The notes under the pieces were generated by a model, which was not told where the DNA came from, did not search any database, and saw nothing but the letters and a program-made list of their open reading frames with translations. From Ilyomonas sp965214235 (lineage in GTDB: Bacteria > Bacteroidota > Bacteroidia > Chitinophagales > Chitinophagaceae): a stretch of DNA of 64,000 nt. The first letter of the stretch is position 1, and each line of letters starts with the position of its first letter. This document shows positions 26,058 to 32,956 of the stretch, piece by piece. Location of the stretch: assembly GCA_965214235.1 (NCBI GenBank), contig CBDCBH010000002.1:1240001-1304000 (forward strand). Direction: 5' to 3'. The position numbers and the translations under genes are program-made.

Positions 26058-26870
26058 ATGATGAATGATGTAAAAACAAAAGCCCTTATCTCTGTAAAAA
26101 ACGAAACCTTTTTCTCTTTTTTTTTAAACCGCGATGTGTTAATTGATATTTATTTTTCTGCAACCCAAATTGATGCAGGCAATGTAAATTTATTATTAAT
26201 CAACGACGGGCAGGATTTGCCTCTGATGCCTTTTACTGACATACTTTTCAACTTGTATAACAATAATGCCATCGAGCCGCTGATGTGTGTTGGCATTCAC
26301 TGCGGAACAGACAGAAAGAATGAATATGGAACCATTGTTCAAAAAAATTATAGAGGGCAAGGCGCAAAAGCGCAACTCTATGCCAACTTTATTATGCAGG
26401 AATTACTGCCTTTCATCAGAAATCTGTATCCTTCTTATTTGTTTATAAATAAATCATTTGCAGGTTTTTCATTGGGCGGATTGAGCGCTTTGGATATCGT
26501 TCTCAATCACCCCCATGAGTTTGTAAGTGCTGGTTGTTTTAGTGGTTCGTTTTGGTGGCGAAGCAAAGGTTATGGAAGAGATTATAATGATGATATTGAT
26601 AGAATTATGCAAGCGCAAATTCGTAGCCTTCCTCTTTTTGAGTGGCTTCATTTCTTTTTTGAATGTGGCGCTTTAGATGAGCTGGCTGATAGAAATAATA
26701 ATGGTATAATTGATTCGATTGATGACACACTCGATTTAATGAAAGAGCTAAAAAATAAAGGCTATGCAGATGACGCCATTAAATATATTGAACTGCCCGA
26801 TGGGATGCATAACGTTGCTAGCTGGGCAAAAGCATTTCCTTATTATTTGCTTTGGCAATGGGGAAAGTGA
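26058..26870 (+). CDS. Esterase-like alpha/beta hydrolase
   Basis: This 270-residue protein is an alpha/beta hydrolase of the putative esterase (enterobactin esterase-like) group. The nucleophile elbow is GFSLGG with its Ser, the acidic residue probably lies in the FECGALDE region, and the His in LPDGMHNVASWAKAFPYYL. It lacks a signal peptide, so it should be cytoplasmic. The ATG at 26058 fits the usual start; the frame is open back to 25965. It is transcribed divergently from the ATP-grasp gene, and the three enzymes together suggest making and trimming of an amide or ester metabolite. Confidence 0.85.
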   Translation: MMNDVKTKALISVKNETFFSFFLNRDVLIDIYFSATQIDAGNVNLLLINDGQDLPLMPFTDILFNLYNNNAIEPLMCVGIHCGTDRKNEYGTIVQKNYRGQGAKAQLYANFIMQELLPFIRNLYPSYLFINKSFAGFSLGGLSALDIVLNHPHEFVSAGCFSGSFWWRSKGYGRDYNDDIDRIMQAQIRSLPLFEWLHFFFECGALDELADRNNNGIIDSIDDTLDLMKELKNKGYADDAIKYIELPDGMHNVASWAKAFPYYLLWQWGK

Positions 26871-26926
26871 GGGTAATATTTGTAATGGATAATTGTTAAT
26901 TGAAAGCACAAACGAACCAACACAAT

Positions 26927-27394
26927 ATGAAAACTTTTGTGAAACTGTTTCTGTTCATTGCTTGTTTGCTTTCCATCAAATGCATAACATCAACCAATAA
27001 AAATATCCAAACAAAAGTAGATGATGAATTTATTGACGAATTGAAATCCAAAGCAAATAAGGCTATCGTTTTGTTTTATGTTGATTTCGAAAAATCGAAA
27101 ATAGAAGTATCTGATATTTCTGCTCTTCATTCAAGAAATGCAATAGATACAATATTTCAGTTTATTGGAGATCGTAAAACGAATTCGTGCTTTCTTTACT
27201 CATCCAACATTCCAGATGGTGAAATAGAATTTTATAATAATGATTCGTACATAAGCAGTATGCAGTTTGTATTAACTGATACATGCAATGGATTTTATGT
27301 TGACGTTACTAAAAAAACAATCAAATACAAACTAACAGCTTTTGGTAAATTAATTTTATTAAAATTGAAGACAAAAGTTCTGCATAATAATTAA
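26927..27394 (+). CDS. Unknown exported protein
   Basis: This 155-residue product begins with a signal sequence (MKTFVKLFLFIACLLSIKC) whose Cys could be lipidated under the relaxed lipobox of this phylum. The rest is a soluble, mixed alpha/beta domain without motifs that I recognise. It lies 56 bases after the esterase and 29 bases before rimM, on the same strand. The ATG at 26927 starts the signal; an in-frame start at 26900 would add nine polar residues. Confidence 0.6.
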   Translation: MKTFVKLFLFIACLLSIKCITSTNKNIQTKVDDEFIDELKSKANKAIVLFYVDFEKSKIEVSDISALHSRNAIDTIFQFIGDRKTNSCFLYSSNIPDGEIEFYNNDSYISSMQFVLTDTCNGFYVDVTKKTIKYKLTAFGKLILLKLKTKVLHNN

Positions 27395-27423
27395 CCATTA
27401 GCAATAACCGATTAAAAATAATA

Positions 27424-27936
27424 ATGGATTACATTCAAATAGGAAAAATGGTTGCCACATTTGGCTTAAATGGCGAATTGATTTTGCAGCACGGGCTGGA
27501 AAATAAATCGAATTTTAAAAATGTTGAAGCTTTGTTTATTGAAGAAACAAAAAGCAATCTTATACCTTATTTTATAAAAAGTGTAAAAGCAAAAGATAGT
27601 TCGGAAAGTTATATAGAATTAGAAAGTGTCGCATCGAAAGAAGCGGCACATCGTTTTATAAGAAAAGGAGTTTGGCTTACGCAACAAGACTTTGAAAAAG
27701 TAGCCGGCAAAACATCTGCCATCGGCTTAATAGGGTTTTTAATTTATGAGCAAAAACAAACGATTGGTATTGTTGAGGAAGTGATAGTGCAGCCTCATCA
27801 ATTACTGTTGCGAACAACGTATCAAACCAAAGAAGCTTTCATTCCTTTGCACGAAGAAACAATAAAAAAAATCGATCGGAAGAAGAAGGAAATTCATGTG
27901 GTTTTACCCCACGGACTACTGGAAATTTATAAATAA
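27424..27936 (+). CDS. rimM: Ribosome maturation factor RimM
   Basis: This 170-residue protein is RimM, which helps assemble the head of the 30S subunit. The N-terminal domain starts YIQIGKMVATFGLNGELILQH, and the C-terminal PRC-barrel domain (about residues 100-165) contains LIGFLIYEQKQTIGIVEEV and FIPLHEETIKKIDRKKKEIHVVLPHGLLE. Its usual partners rpsP and trmD are not adjacent; unknown and chaperone genes flank it. Confidence 0.93.
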   Translation: MDYIQIGKMVATFGLNGELILQHGLENKSNFKNVEALFIEETKSNLIPYFIKSVKAKDSSESYIELESVASKEAAHRFIRKGVWLTQQDFEKVAGKTSAIGLIGFLIYEQKQTIGIVEEVIVQPHQLLLRTTYQTKEAFIPLHEETIKKIDRKKKEIHVVLPHGLLEIYK

Positions 27937-27956
27937 GTTTTTAAATAACTGCTTTA

Positions 27957-28250
27957 CTAAAACGGCTCATATAACCGCAATGTTTTTCTCATTGTTTCCA
28001 ATTCATTTTGCATTTTTTCTATGCGTTGCAGCAAATGCGAAATGGCTTCAATGCCTTCCAAATTAATGTCGAGGTCGTAGTGCAAACGAGCAAATTTTTC
28101 CAGTACCGGTAACTGATGCAAAGCAATAAAACGGCTTTGTTCACGAATCGTAATTTCAATTAAACCTTGTTCGCCAAGCTGATTAATAAATTGGATATTA
28201 GTATTCGATTGCCGTGCATATTCTTCTGTTGTTATCATATCTACCTGCAT
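27957..28250 (-). CDS. cbpM: Chaperone modulator CbpM-like protein
   Basis: This 97-residue protein resembles CbpM, the small MerR-like inhibitor of the co-chaperone CbpA. The sequence is ITTEEYARQSNTNIQFINQLGEQGLIEI, then LEKFARLHYDLDINLEGIEAISHLLQRI, and a C-terminal coiled coil. It lies 10 bases after cbpA in the same direction, the standard arrangement, which supports the call more than the weak sequence identity alone. Confidence 0.9.
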   Translation of the reverse strand: MQVDMITTEEYARQSNTNIQFINQLGEQGLIEITIREQSRFIALHQLPVLEKFARLHYDLDINLEGIEAISHLLQRIEKMQNELETMRKTLRLYEPF

Positions 28251-28260
28251 ACAAATGAGT

Positions 28261-29160
28261 TTATAATTTAGATAATTGAGTGAACAATTCTTTTTGCTGT
28301 TCGGTAAGATGGGTTGGTATTTTTACGTTGTAAGTAAGGATTAAATCGCCCGATTCACCTTCTTTTTTATACACAGGAAAACCTTTGCCTTTAAGTTTTG
28401 TTTTTGTTCCGTTTTGCGTTTCGGGTTTTACTTTTATTTTCACTTTCCCGTTCAATGTATCAACTGTAAGATCGCCGCCTAACACTGCTGTGTATAAATC
28501 AATGTCGATTGTTGTGTACAAATCATTTTCCAACCGCTTAAAATATGCATCTTCTGGAATAACAAAAGTGATGTACAAATCGCCTGATGGACCGCCGTTT
28601 TCGCCCGGCGCGCCATGACCTTTTAATTTAATGACTTGCCCATCTGCAATGCCTGCCGGCACAGTAATACGAACTTGTTTGCCATTTATATTTAGGGTTT
28701 GCTGATGCGTTGTGTAAGCTTGCCGTAAATCAATATGAAGCTCAGCATTATAATCTTGCCCGCGAAAGGAAGCCTGCTTTTGTCTACTGCCAGTTCGATT
28801 ACCAAAAAGCGATTCAAAAAAGTTTGAAAAATCGCCTTCATTTCCACCTGAATGGCTGTATTCAAAAGGTTCGCCAAAGGGTTGTTGCTCATGTTTGTTT
28901 TGTTGTTGTTGACGTGCTTGCTCAAACTGCTCGGCATGTTGCCAGTTTTCGCCATAAGCATCATATTTTTTGCGCTTTTCAGGATCGCTCAATACTTCGT
29001 TCGCTTCATTAATTTCCTGAAATTTTTTATGCGCTTCTTTATCGTTTGGGTTTAAGTCGGGATGATGTTTCCGCGCCAGCTTCCGGTATGCTTTTTTAAT
29101 ATCATCTTCCGAATCATTTTTATCAATGCCCAACACTTTGTAGTAATCTATAAAAGCCAT
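28261..29160 (-). CDS. cbpA: J-domain co-chaperone CbpA
   Basis: This 299-residue protein begins with a J domain (residues 4-68) containing the HPD motif in ARKHHPDLNP, then a Gln- and Gly-rich linker (about 75-115). Two beta-rich C-terminal domains (about 120-295) follow, without the zinc-finger cysteines of DnaJ. It should stimulate DnaK ATPase and bind misfolded proteins. It forms an operon with cbpM. Confidence 0.95.
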   Translation of the reverse strand: MAFIDYYKVLGIDKNDSEDDIKKAYRKLARKHHPDLNPNDKEAHKKFQEINEANEVLSDPEKRKKYDAYGENWQHAEQFEQARQQQQNKHEQQPFGEPFEYSHSGGNEGDFSNFFESLFGNRTGSRQKQASFRGQDYNAELHIDLRQAYTTHQQTLNINGKQVRITVPAGIADGQVIKLKGHGAPGENGGPSGDLYITFVIPEDAYFKRLENDLYTTIDIDLYTAVLGGDLTVDTLNGKVKIKVKPETQNGTKTKLKGKGFPVYKKEGESGDLILTYNVKIPTHLTEQQKELFTQLSKL

Positions 29161-29284
29161 AATTATTTAGCATCTGCTGTTTATGTGTCAAATGTAGTAG
29201 TTCTATTTATTTTATTAATTCAATAAAATGTTTCTATTATTTATAATTGTAAAAACTTTTATATTTGCTAAACACATTAGTTTT

Positions 29285-29449
29285 ATGGAAGATGTAAAAC
29301 CGCAGGATATACAACCGGCTCAAGCTGTACAGGTTGAGAATCCTGTAAGAGAATTTATTAATGTTGACACCGCAGAACATAGCCGTCTTAATAGAGGAAT
29401 TAATGAAGATATTTTTCAAACAAGAGAATTAAAAAAGGAAAGTAGATAA
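29285..29449 (+). CDS. Small acidic protein of unknown function, 54 residues
   Basis: A 54-codon frame starts MEDVKPQDIQPAQAVQVENPVREF-like and is hydrophilic throughout. A perfect -7 promoter element, TATATTTG, lies at 29260-29267, 18 bases before the ATG, which favours a real gene. The last 21 bases overlap the 3' end of the broken minus-strand gene described next. I do not recognise a family. Confidence 0.45.
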   Translation: MEDVKPQDIQPAQAVQVENPVREFINVDTAEHSRLNRGINEDIFQTRELKKESR

Positions 29450-29964
29450 CCAATACAATCCTCCAAATACAAGTGGTAATGCTGCTATTAGAAAAAGTGA
29501 TAAATTAAATACCTTCCATTTTTTATCATTTATCTTTTTATTATAGTCAATTTTTACTTGCGTCTGAATAATTTCATTTACATAAATTGCAATAATTCGG
29601 AATTCGCTTTATTAAAAACTTTATCAACGAAGAAATCTTTTGGTTCTGCCCCTAATGTAAAATAGCTTTTTGGAATAAAATTTAAAACAATTATTACAGC
29701 AATTGCAAAAGCATAAACGGCTCCCCAGCCACTTACAAAAATTAATTGGTTATAATGATGCAACATTTCATAATGATTAATTGAATAGCCGATCAACCCT
29801 ACTATCAAACCCACGATTAAAGTAAGAAGTGTGGCAGATCTGTTTGCGATTAATAAGCTTGTATCAAGAATGTCTTTTAACTGCTTCTCTGCATGATCTA
29901 AAATAAACTTTGCTTCTTGTTCAGATATAAGTTCAAAATACCTTTAGGTAATGAATGTTTCCAT
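29429..29964 (-). pseudogene. Broken membrane protein gene (two-helix, coiled-coil type)
   Basis: A gene on the minus strand is readable in pieces. An ATG at 29964 gives METFIT, then TAA at 29944-29946. The same frame continues RYFELISEQEAKFILDHAEKQL..., with membrane helices around LLTLIVGLIVGLIGYSI and AVYAFAIAVIIVLNF, to a stop at 29578. The next piece lies in another frame (from about 29600 to 29429): VNEIIQTQVKIDYNKKIND..., with a last helix SLFLIAALPLVFGGLYWL. One nonsense codon and one frameshift would restore a protein of about 175 residues. An alternative repair joins LPKG in a different frame to YFELIS. It lies 25 bases after dnaB on the same strand. The function is unknown. Confidence 0.72.
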
Positions 29965-29989
29965 AAATTATACTCAAATTAAGGCTATC

Positions 29990-31558
29990 TCAAAACACAT
30001 CATTCCCGCCAAAACCATCATCAAACTCACCTTCATTCATACGGCTGCCTTTTTGAATAAACAATTTGCTACCGCCACTTTCATCATTACCACTAACTGG
30101 ATTTGGCGGTAAAGGCTTCCAATTGCCGCCTTGCGGAAAGCCATTATCACCGTCCCATTCTTCAAACTTTTGTATGTGAAGCAATGCCCGAAGTTTAATA
30201 GTTTCCAATGAGCCATTGCGATGCTTTGCAATGCGGATGTGCGTTTCACCACGTGTGCTTTCGCCCATTTCATTGGACATCTGCTCATAATATTCCGGGC
30301 GATAAATAAACATCACCATATCGGCATCCTGTTCTATAGCACCCGATTCACGCAGATCGCTTAGCTGCGGCATCTTGCTTTCTTTACGTGTTTCTACCGC
30401 ACGGCTTAACTGGCTTAATGCAATGATGGGGATGTTGAGCTCTTTTGCCAATGCTTTTAAATTGCGTGAAATAGTGCTGATTTCCTGCTCACGGTTGCCA
30501 TTACGCTCACTGTTACCGCTCATTAACTGCAAATAGTCGATAATAATCAAACCCACTTTATGTTTGTTTACCAAACGCCTTGCTTTAGCGCGAAATTCAA
30601 AGATGTTTAAGGCTGCCGTATCATCAATAAAAATAGGCGCCTGCTCCAATCGTTTGATGCCTTTGGTATGCAGTTGCTGATACTCGTAATCTTCCATTTT
30701 ACCGCGCGAAATTTTTTCCAGCATAATTTCGCTTTCAGCAGAAAGAATGCGTTGCACCAATTGTCCTGCACTCATTTCCAGCGAGAACATAGCTACAGGT
30801 GTAGGGCGCACTTTATTTAGCGCGGCGTTGCGGGCAAGATTCAGGGCAAAGGCGGTTTTACCAACAGCAGGACGCGCAGCAAGAATAATCAAATCGGTTT
30901 TTTGCCAGCCATACGTTACCCTGTCCATGGAAGGAAAACCACTGGGAATGCCCGATATATCTTCCTGCCGGGTGCGCAGTTCATCTATCCGATTAATAGC
31001 TTCTGCCAGTGCAGTGCTCATCTCGCGGTAATCGGTTTTCAGGAAGTTATTGGTGATTTGAAAAATCTTTTCTTCTGCATCATTCATCAAATCAAAAACA
31101 TCGGTGCTATCTTCATAAGCATCACCAATAATTTCACCGCTTATTCTTATTAGCTCACGCTGAATAAACTTCTGCAACACAATACGGGCGTGGGTTTCAA
31201 TGTTAGCGCTGGATACAACAGAATTAGTGAGTTTAGTAATGTAATACGGTCCGCCAACGGTATCCAACTCTTCCTTAAACTTCAATTCTTCTACTACAGT
31301 TAATAAATCAATTGGCATTGATTTATCGGCAAGACTTTTAAACGCGTTGTAAATGCGCTGATGTGCATCTACATAAAAACACTCAGGTTTTAAAATTTCA
31401 ATCACGGTATCAAAAGCCGTTTTCTCAAGCATAATGGCGCCTAATACGGCTTCTTCTAATTCTTTGGCTTGCGGCGGTACTTTGCCGTACATCATGGTGC
31501 TAAGGTCAACGGATGTTTTTCGTCTGTTCTTCCGGTCTTTGTTAATGTTGAAATCCAT
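29990..31558 (-). CDS. dnaB: Replicative DNA helicase
   Basis: This 522-residue enzyme is DnaB, the hexameric helicase of the replication fork. The N-terminal collar domain starts around PPQAKELEEAVLGAIML. The RecA-like domain has Walker A ARPAVGKTAFALN, the Walker B end LIIIDYLQLM, ALSQLSRAVE, and the DLRESGAIEQDADMVMFIYR segment. The C-terminal tail is Gly- and Asp-rich (GEFDDGFGGNDVF). The start at 31558 is preferred; an in-frame ATG at 31609 would add 17 residues. No intein is present at the usual insertion site. Confidence 0.97.
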   Translation of the reverse strand: MDFNINKDRKNRRKTSVDLSTMMYGKVPPQAKELEEAVLGAIMLEKTAFDTVIEILKPECFYVDAHQRIYNAFKSLADKSMPIDLLTVVEELKFKEELDTVGGPYYITKLTNSVVSSANIETHARIVLQKFIQRELIRISGEIIGDAYEDSTDVFDLMNDAEEKIFQITNNFLKTDYREMSTALAEAINRIDELRTRQEDISGIPSGFPSMDRVTYGWQKTDLIILAARPAVGKTAFALNLARNAALNKVRPTPVAMFSLEMSAGQLVQRILSAESEIMLEKISRGKMEDYEYQQLHTKGIKRLEQAPIFIDDTAALNIFEFRAKARRLVNKHKVGLIIIDYLQLMSGNSERNGNREQEISTISRNLKALAKELNIPIIALSQLSRAVETRKESKMPQLSDLRESGAIEQDADMVMFIYRPEYYEQMSNEMGESTRGETHIRIAKHRNGSLETIKLRALLHIQKFEEWDGDNGFPQGGNWKPLPPNPVSGNDESGGSKLFIQKGSRMNEGEFDDGFGGNDVF

Positions 31559-31656
31559 GGCTAACGTTTTAGTTGATTTTTCAAATATTATTGGTAATAT
31601 CTTGTTCATAAAACTAAAGAAAAAACTAATTGCTTTAGCAAAATGTTAGAATAATA

Positions 31657-31833
31657 ATGGACGAATGTGGAAACAAAAAGGAAAATAAAAAATTTTTTGA
31701 GGATGCTTTTTTATCACCAGAAAGGCAAACGCTAAATGCACGAGAAATAAAAGTTATACACAAAAACAAAAGCTCTATTCACATTAAAAAATATAATACG
31801 GATGGTTTTGTTTTATTGCAAAAAAAATTGTAA
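31657..31833 (+). CDS. Possible small protein of 58 residues
   Basis: A 58-codon frame (start MDECGNKKEN, end FVLLQKKL) runs divergently from dnaB. It is basic and A+T-rich, and no promoter or family was recognised. The codon pattern is plausible but the length is weak evidence. The rest of the gap to msrB holds copy 4 of the 14-base word and a terminator. Confidence 0.3.
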   Translation: MDECGNKKENKKFFEDAFLSPERQTLNAREIKVIHKNKSSIHIKKYNTDGFVLLQKKL

Positions 31834-31849
31834 TGAAATAAAAAAATGC

Positions 31850-31863
31850 AGTAAAAACAAACT
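31850..31863 (+). repeat. Copy 4 of the intergenic word AGTAAAAACAAACT
   Basis: This is an exact copy on the plus strand, between the small 58-codon frame and the msrB terminator. See 5793. Confidence 0.6.
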
Positions 31864-31903
31864 CTCCCGAATTGCTTTTATTTTTTTGTTCGCATTTAAA
31901 AAA

Positions 31904-31937
31904 TAAAAAAAAAGACATGCTCATAACAGCATGTCCT
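31904..31937 (-). terminator. Terminator of msrB
   Basis: A perfect 8-bp stem (GACATGCT with AGCATGTC) has a 6-base loop and a run of ten A on the plus strand, which is a T run for the minus-strand msrB transcript. It lies 24 bases after the msrB stop. Confidence 0.9.
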
Positions 31938-31960
31938 TTTCCATATCAAAACAATGTATT

Positions 31961-32434
31961 TTATAACTGCGGATGTTCAGCATCATACTTTTTTTCTGCT
32001 TCCTGCGCTTTTTCAAAATCAAGCACTACACCGTTAATGCAATAGCGCAAGCCGGTTGGTTTGGGGCCATCATCAAACACATGACCTAAGTGCGAATGGC
32101 AACGACCACACATTACTTCCGTTCGTTGCATTCCGTAGGTGTTATCGGCTTCATAAATAACAGAGCCTTTGCTAACAGGTTCGTAAAAAGAAGGCCAGCC
32201 GCACCCGCTTTCAAATTTGGTATCGCTTTTAAAAAGCGCATTGCCACACACGGCGCAATAGTAAGTACCAATTTCATCCCATTCTTCATACTTGCTCGTG
32301 TAAGGTTGTTCGGTGCCTTTTTGGCGCGCTACACGATATACATCGCCTTGCAAAACTTTTTTCCACTCTTCATTGCTTACGTTTATTTTTTCAACGTTTG
32401 TTTTTGAAAAGTATTGATTTTTTGTATCGTCCAT
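31961..32434 (-). CDS. msrB: Peptide-methionine (R)-S-oxide reductase
   Basis: This 157-residue protein is MsrB, which reduces methionine-R-sulfoxide in proteins. Zinc is bound by two CxxC pairs (CAVCGN and CGRCHSHLGHVF), with SGCGWPSFYEP between them. The catalytic Cys is in RYCINGVVLDF, which reads Gly where many relatives have Ser after Asn. There is no signal peptide, in contrast to the exported MsrA at 61 kb. It is a single-gene unit with its own terminator. Confidence 0.96.
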   Translation of the reverse strand: MDDTKNQYFSKTNVEKINVSNEEWKKVLQGDVYRVARQKGTEQPYTSKYEEWDEIGTYYCAVCGNALFKSDTKFESGCGWPSFYEPVSKGSVIYEADNTYGMQRTEVMCGRCHSHLGHVFDDGPKPTGLRYCINGVVLDFEKAQEAEKKYDAEHPQL

Positions 32435-32541
32435 AACTTTTTGTTTGAGAAAAAATTCACTCGCCAGATGGCAACAATCCTACTAAGATATACATTGTAT
32501 TTTGTTCTTGTTGAAAGAGATTGATAAAATGTGCAAAAGGC

Positions 32542-32572
32542 TTGTGCGATAACGCTGTTTGCAGTATTTTCG
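32542..32572 (+). promoter_or_regulatory. Promoter of tRNA-Lys
   Basis: TTG at 32542-32544 and TATTTTCG at 32565-32572 are 20 bases apart, close to the Bacteroidota -33/-7 pattern (TTG, TAnnTTTG) with one mismatch. The tRNA starts 15 bases later. Confidence 0.65.
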
Positions 32573-32587
32573 CCGCCCATTTAATAA

Positions 32588-32663
32588 GACTCCGTAGCTC
32601 AGTTGGTAGAGCAATTGACTCTTAATCAATGGGTCCAGAGTTCGAGTCTCTGCGGGGTCACCA
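32588..32663 (+). tRNA. tRNA-Lys (CTT anticodon)
   Basis: A full cloverleaf is visible. The acceptor stem pairs GACTCCG with CGGGGTC (one G-T pair), the D arm is TAGCTCAGTTGGTAGAGCA, the anticodon stem ATTGA/TCAAT encloses the loop CTCTTAA with anticodon CTT, and the T arm carries TTCGAGT. The discriminator is A and the 3' CCA is encoded (32661-32663). It should read AAG codons. Confidence 0.97.
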
Positions 32664-32665
32664 GT

Positions 32666-32707
32666 AAAAAAAGCAGTTACAATTATAAGTTTGTAACTGC
32701 TTTTTTA
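32666..32707 (+). terminator. Terminator of tRNA-Lys
   Basis: A perfect 16-bp stem pairs 32667-32682 with 32691-32706 around an 8-base loop and ends in a T run. It follows the tRNA directly. Confidence 0.93.
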
Positions 32708-32923
32708 ATAATGCTTTAAAAGAAAAAGCAAATTCTGTTAAACAATTTTCTTTAGCATGTTTTTATTTCCGTTATGCTCCGATATTAATAAGAGGTTTCT
32801 TTCTTTTTCTATCTTCCCAATAAACAAATGATCCTTCTGCCACCTTTATTGTAGTTATCGTTTACAAATATTATGGAATTAAAACAACGCGCATCCGGCA
32901 TGGCACATCTAACATCAATCAAC

Positions 32924-32931
32924 TACCTTTG
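32924..32931 (+). promoter_or_regulatory. Probable -7 promoter element of thrS
   Basis: TACCTTTG followed by GC, identical to the element before rplK, lies 25 bases before the thrS start. No T-box or attenuator structure was seen in the short leader. Confidence 0.6.
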
Positions 32932-32956
32932 CAGCCCAAAATGATGTTTTAATTTC

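Noticed and set aside
32708..32956. T-box or attenuator before thrS
   Set aside because: No T-box core, stem I or terminator/antiterminator pair was found; the leader after the promoter element is only about 20 bases.
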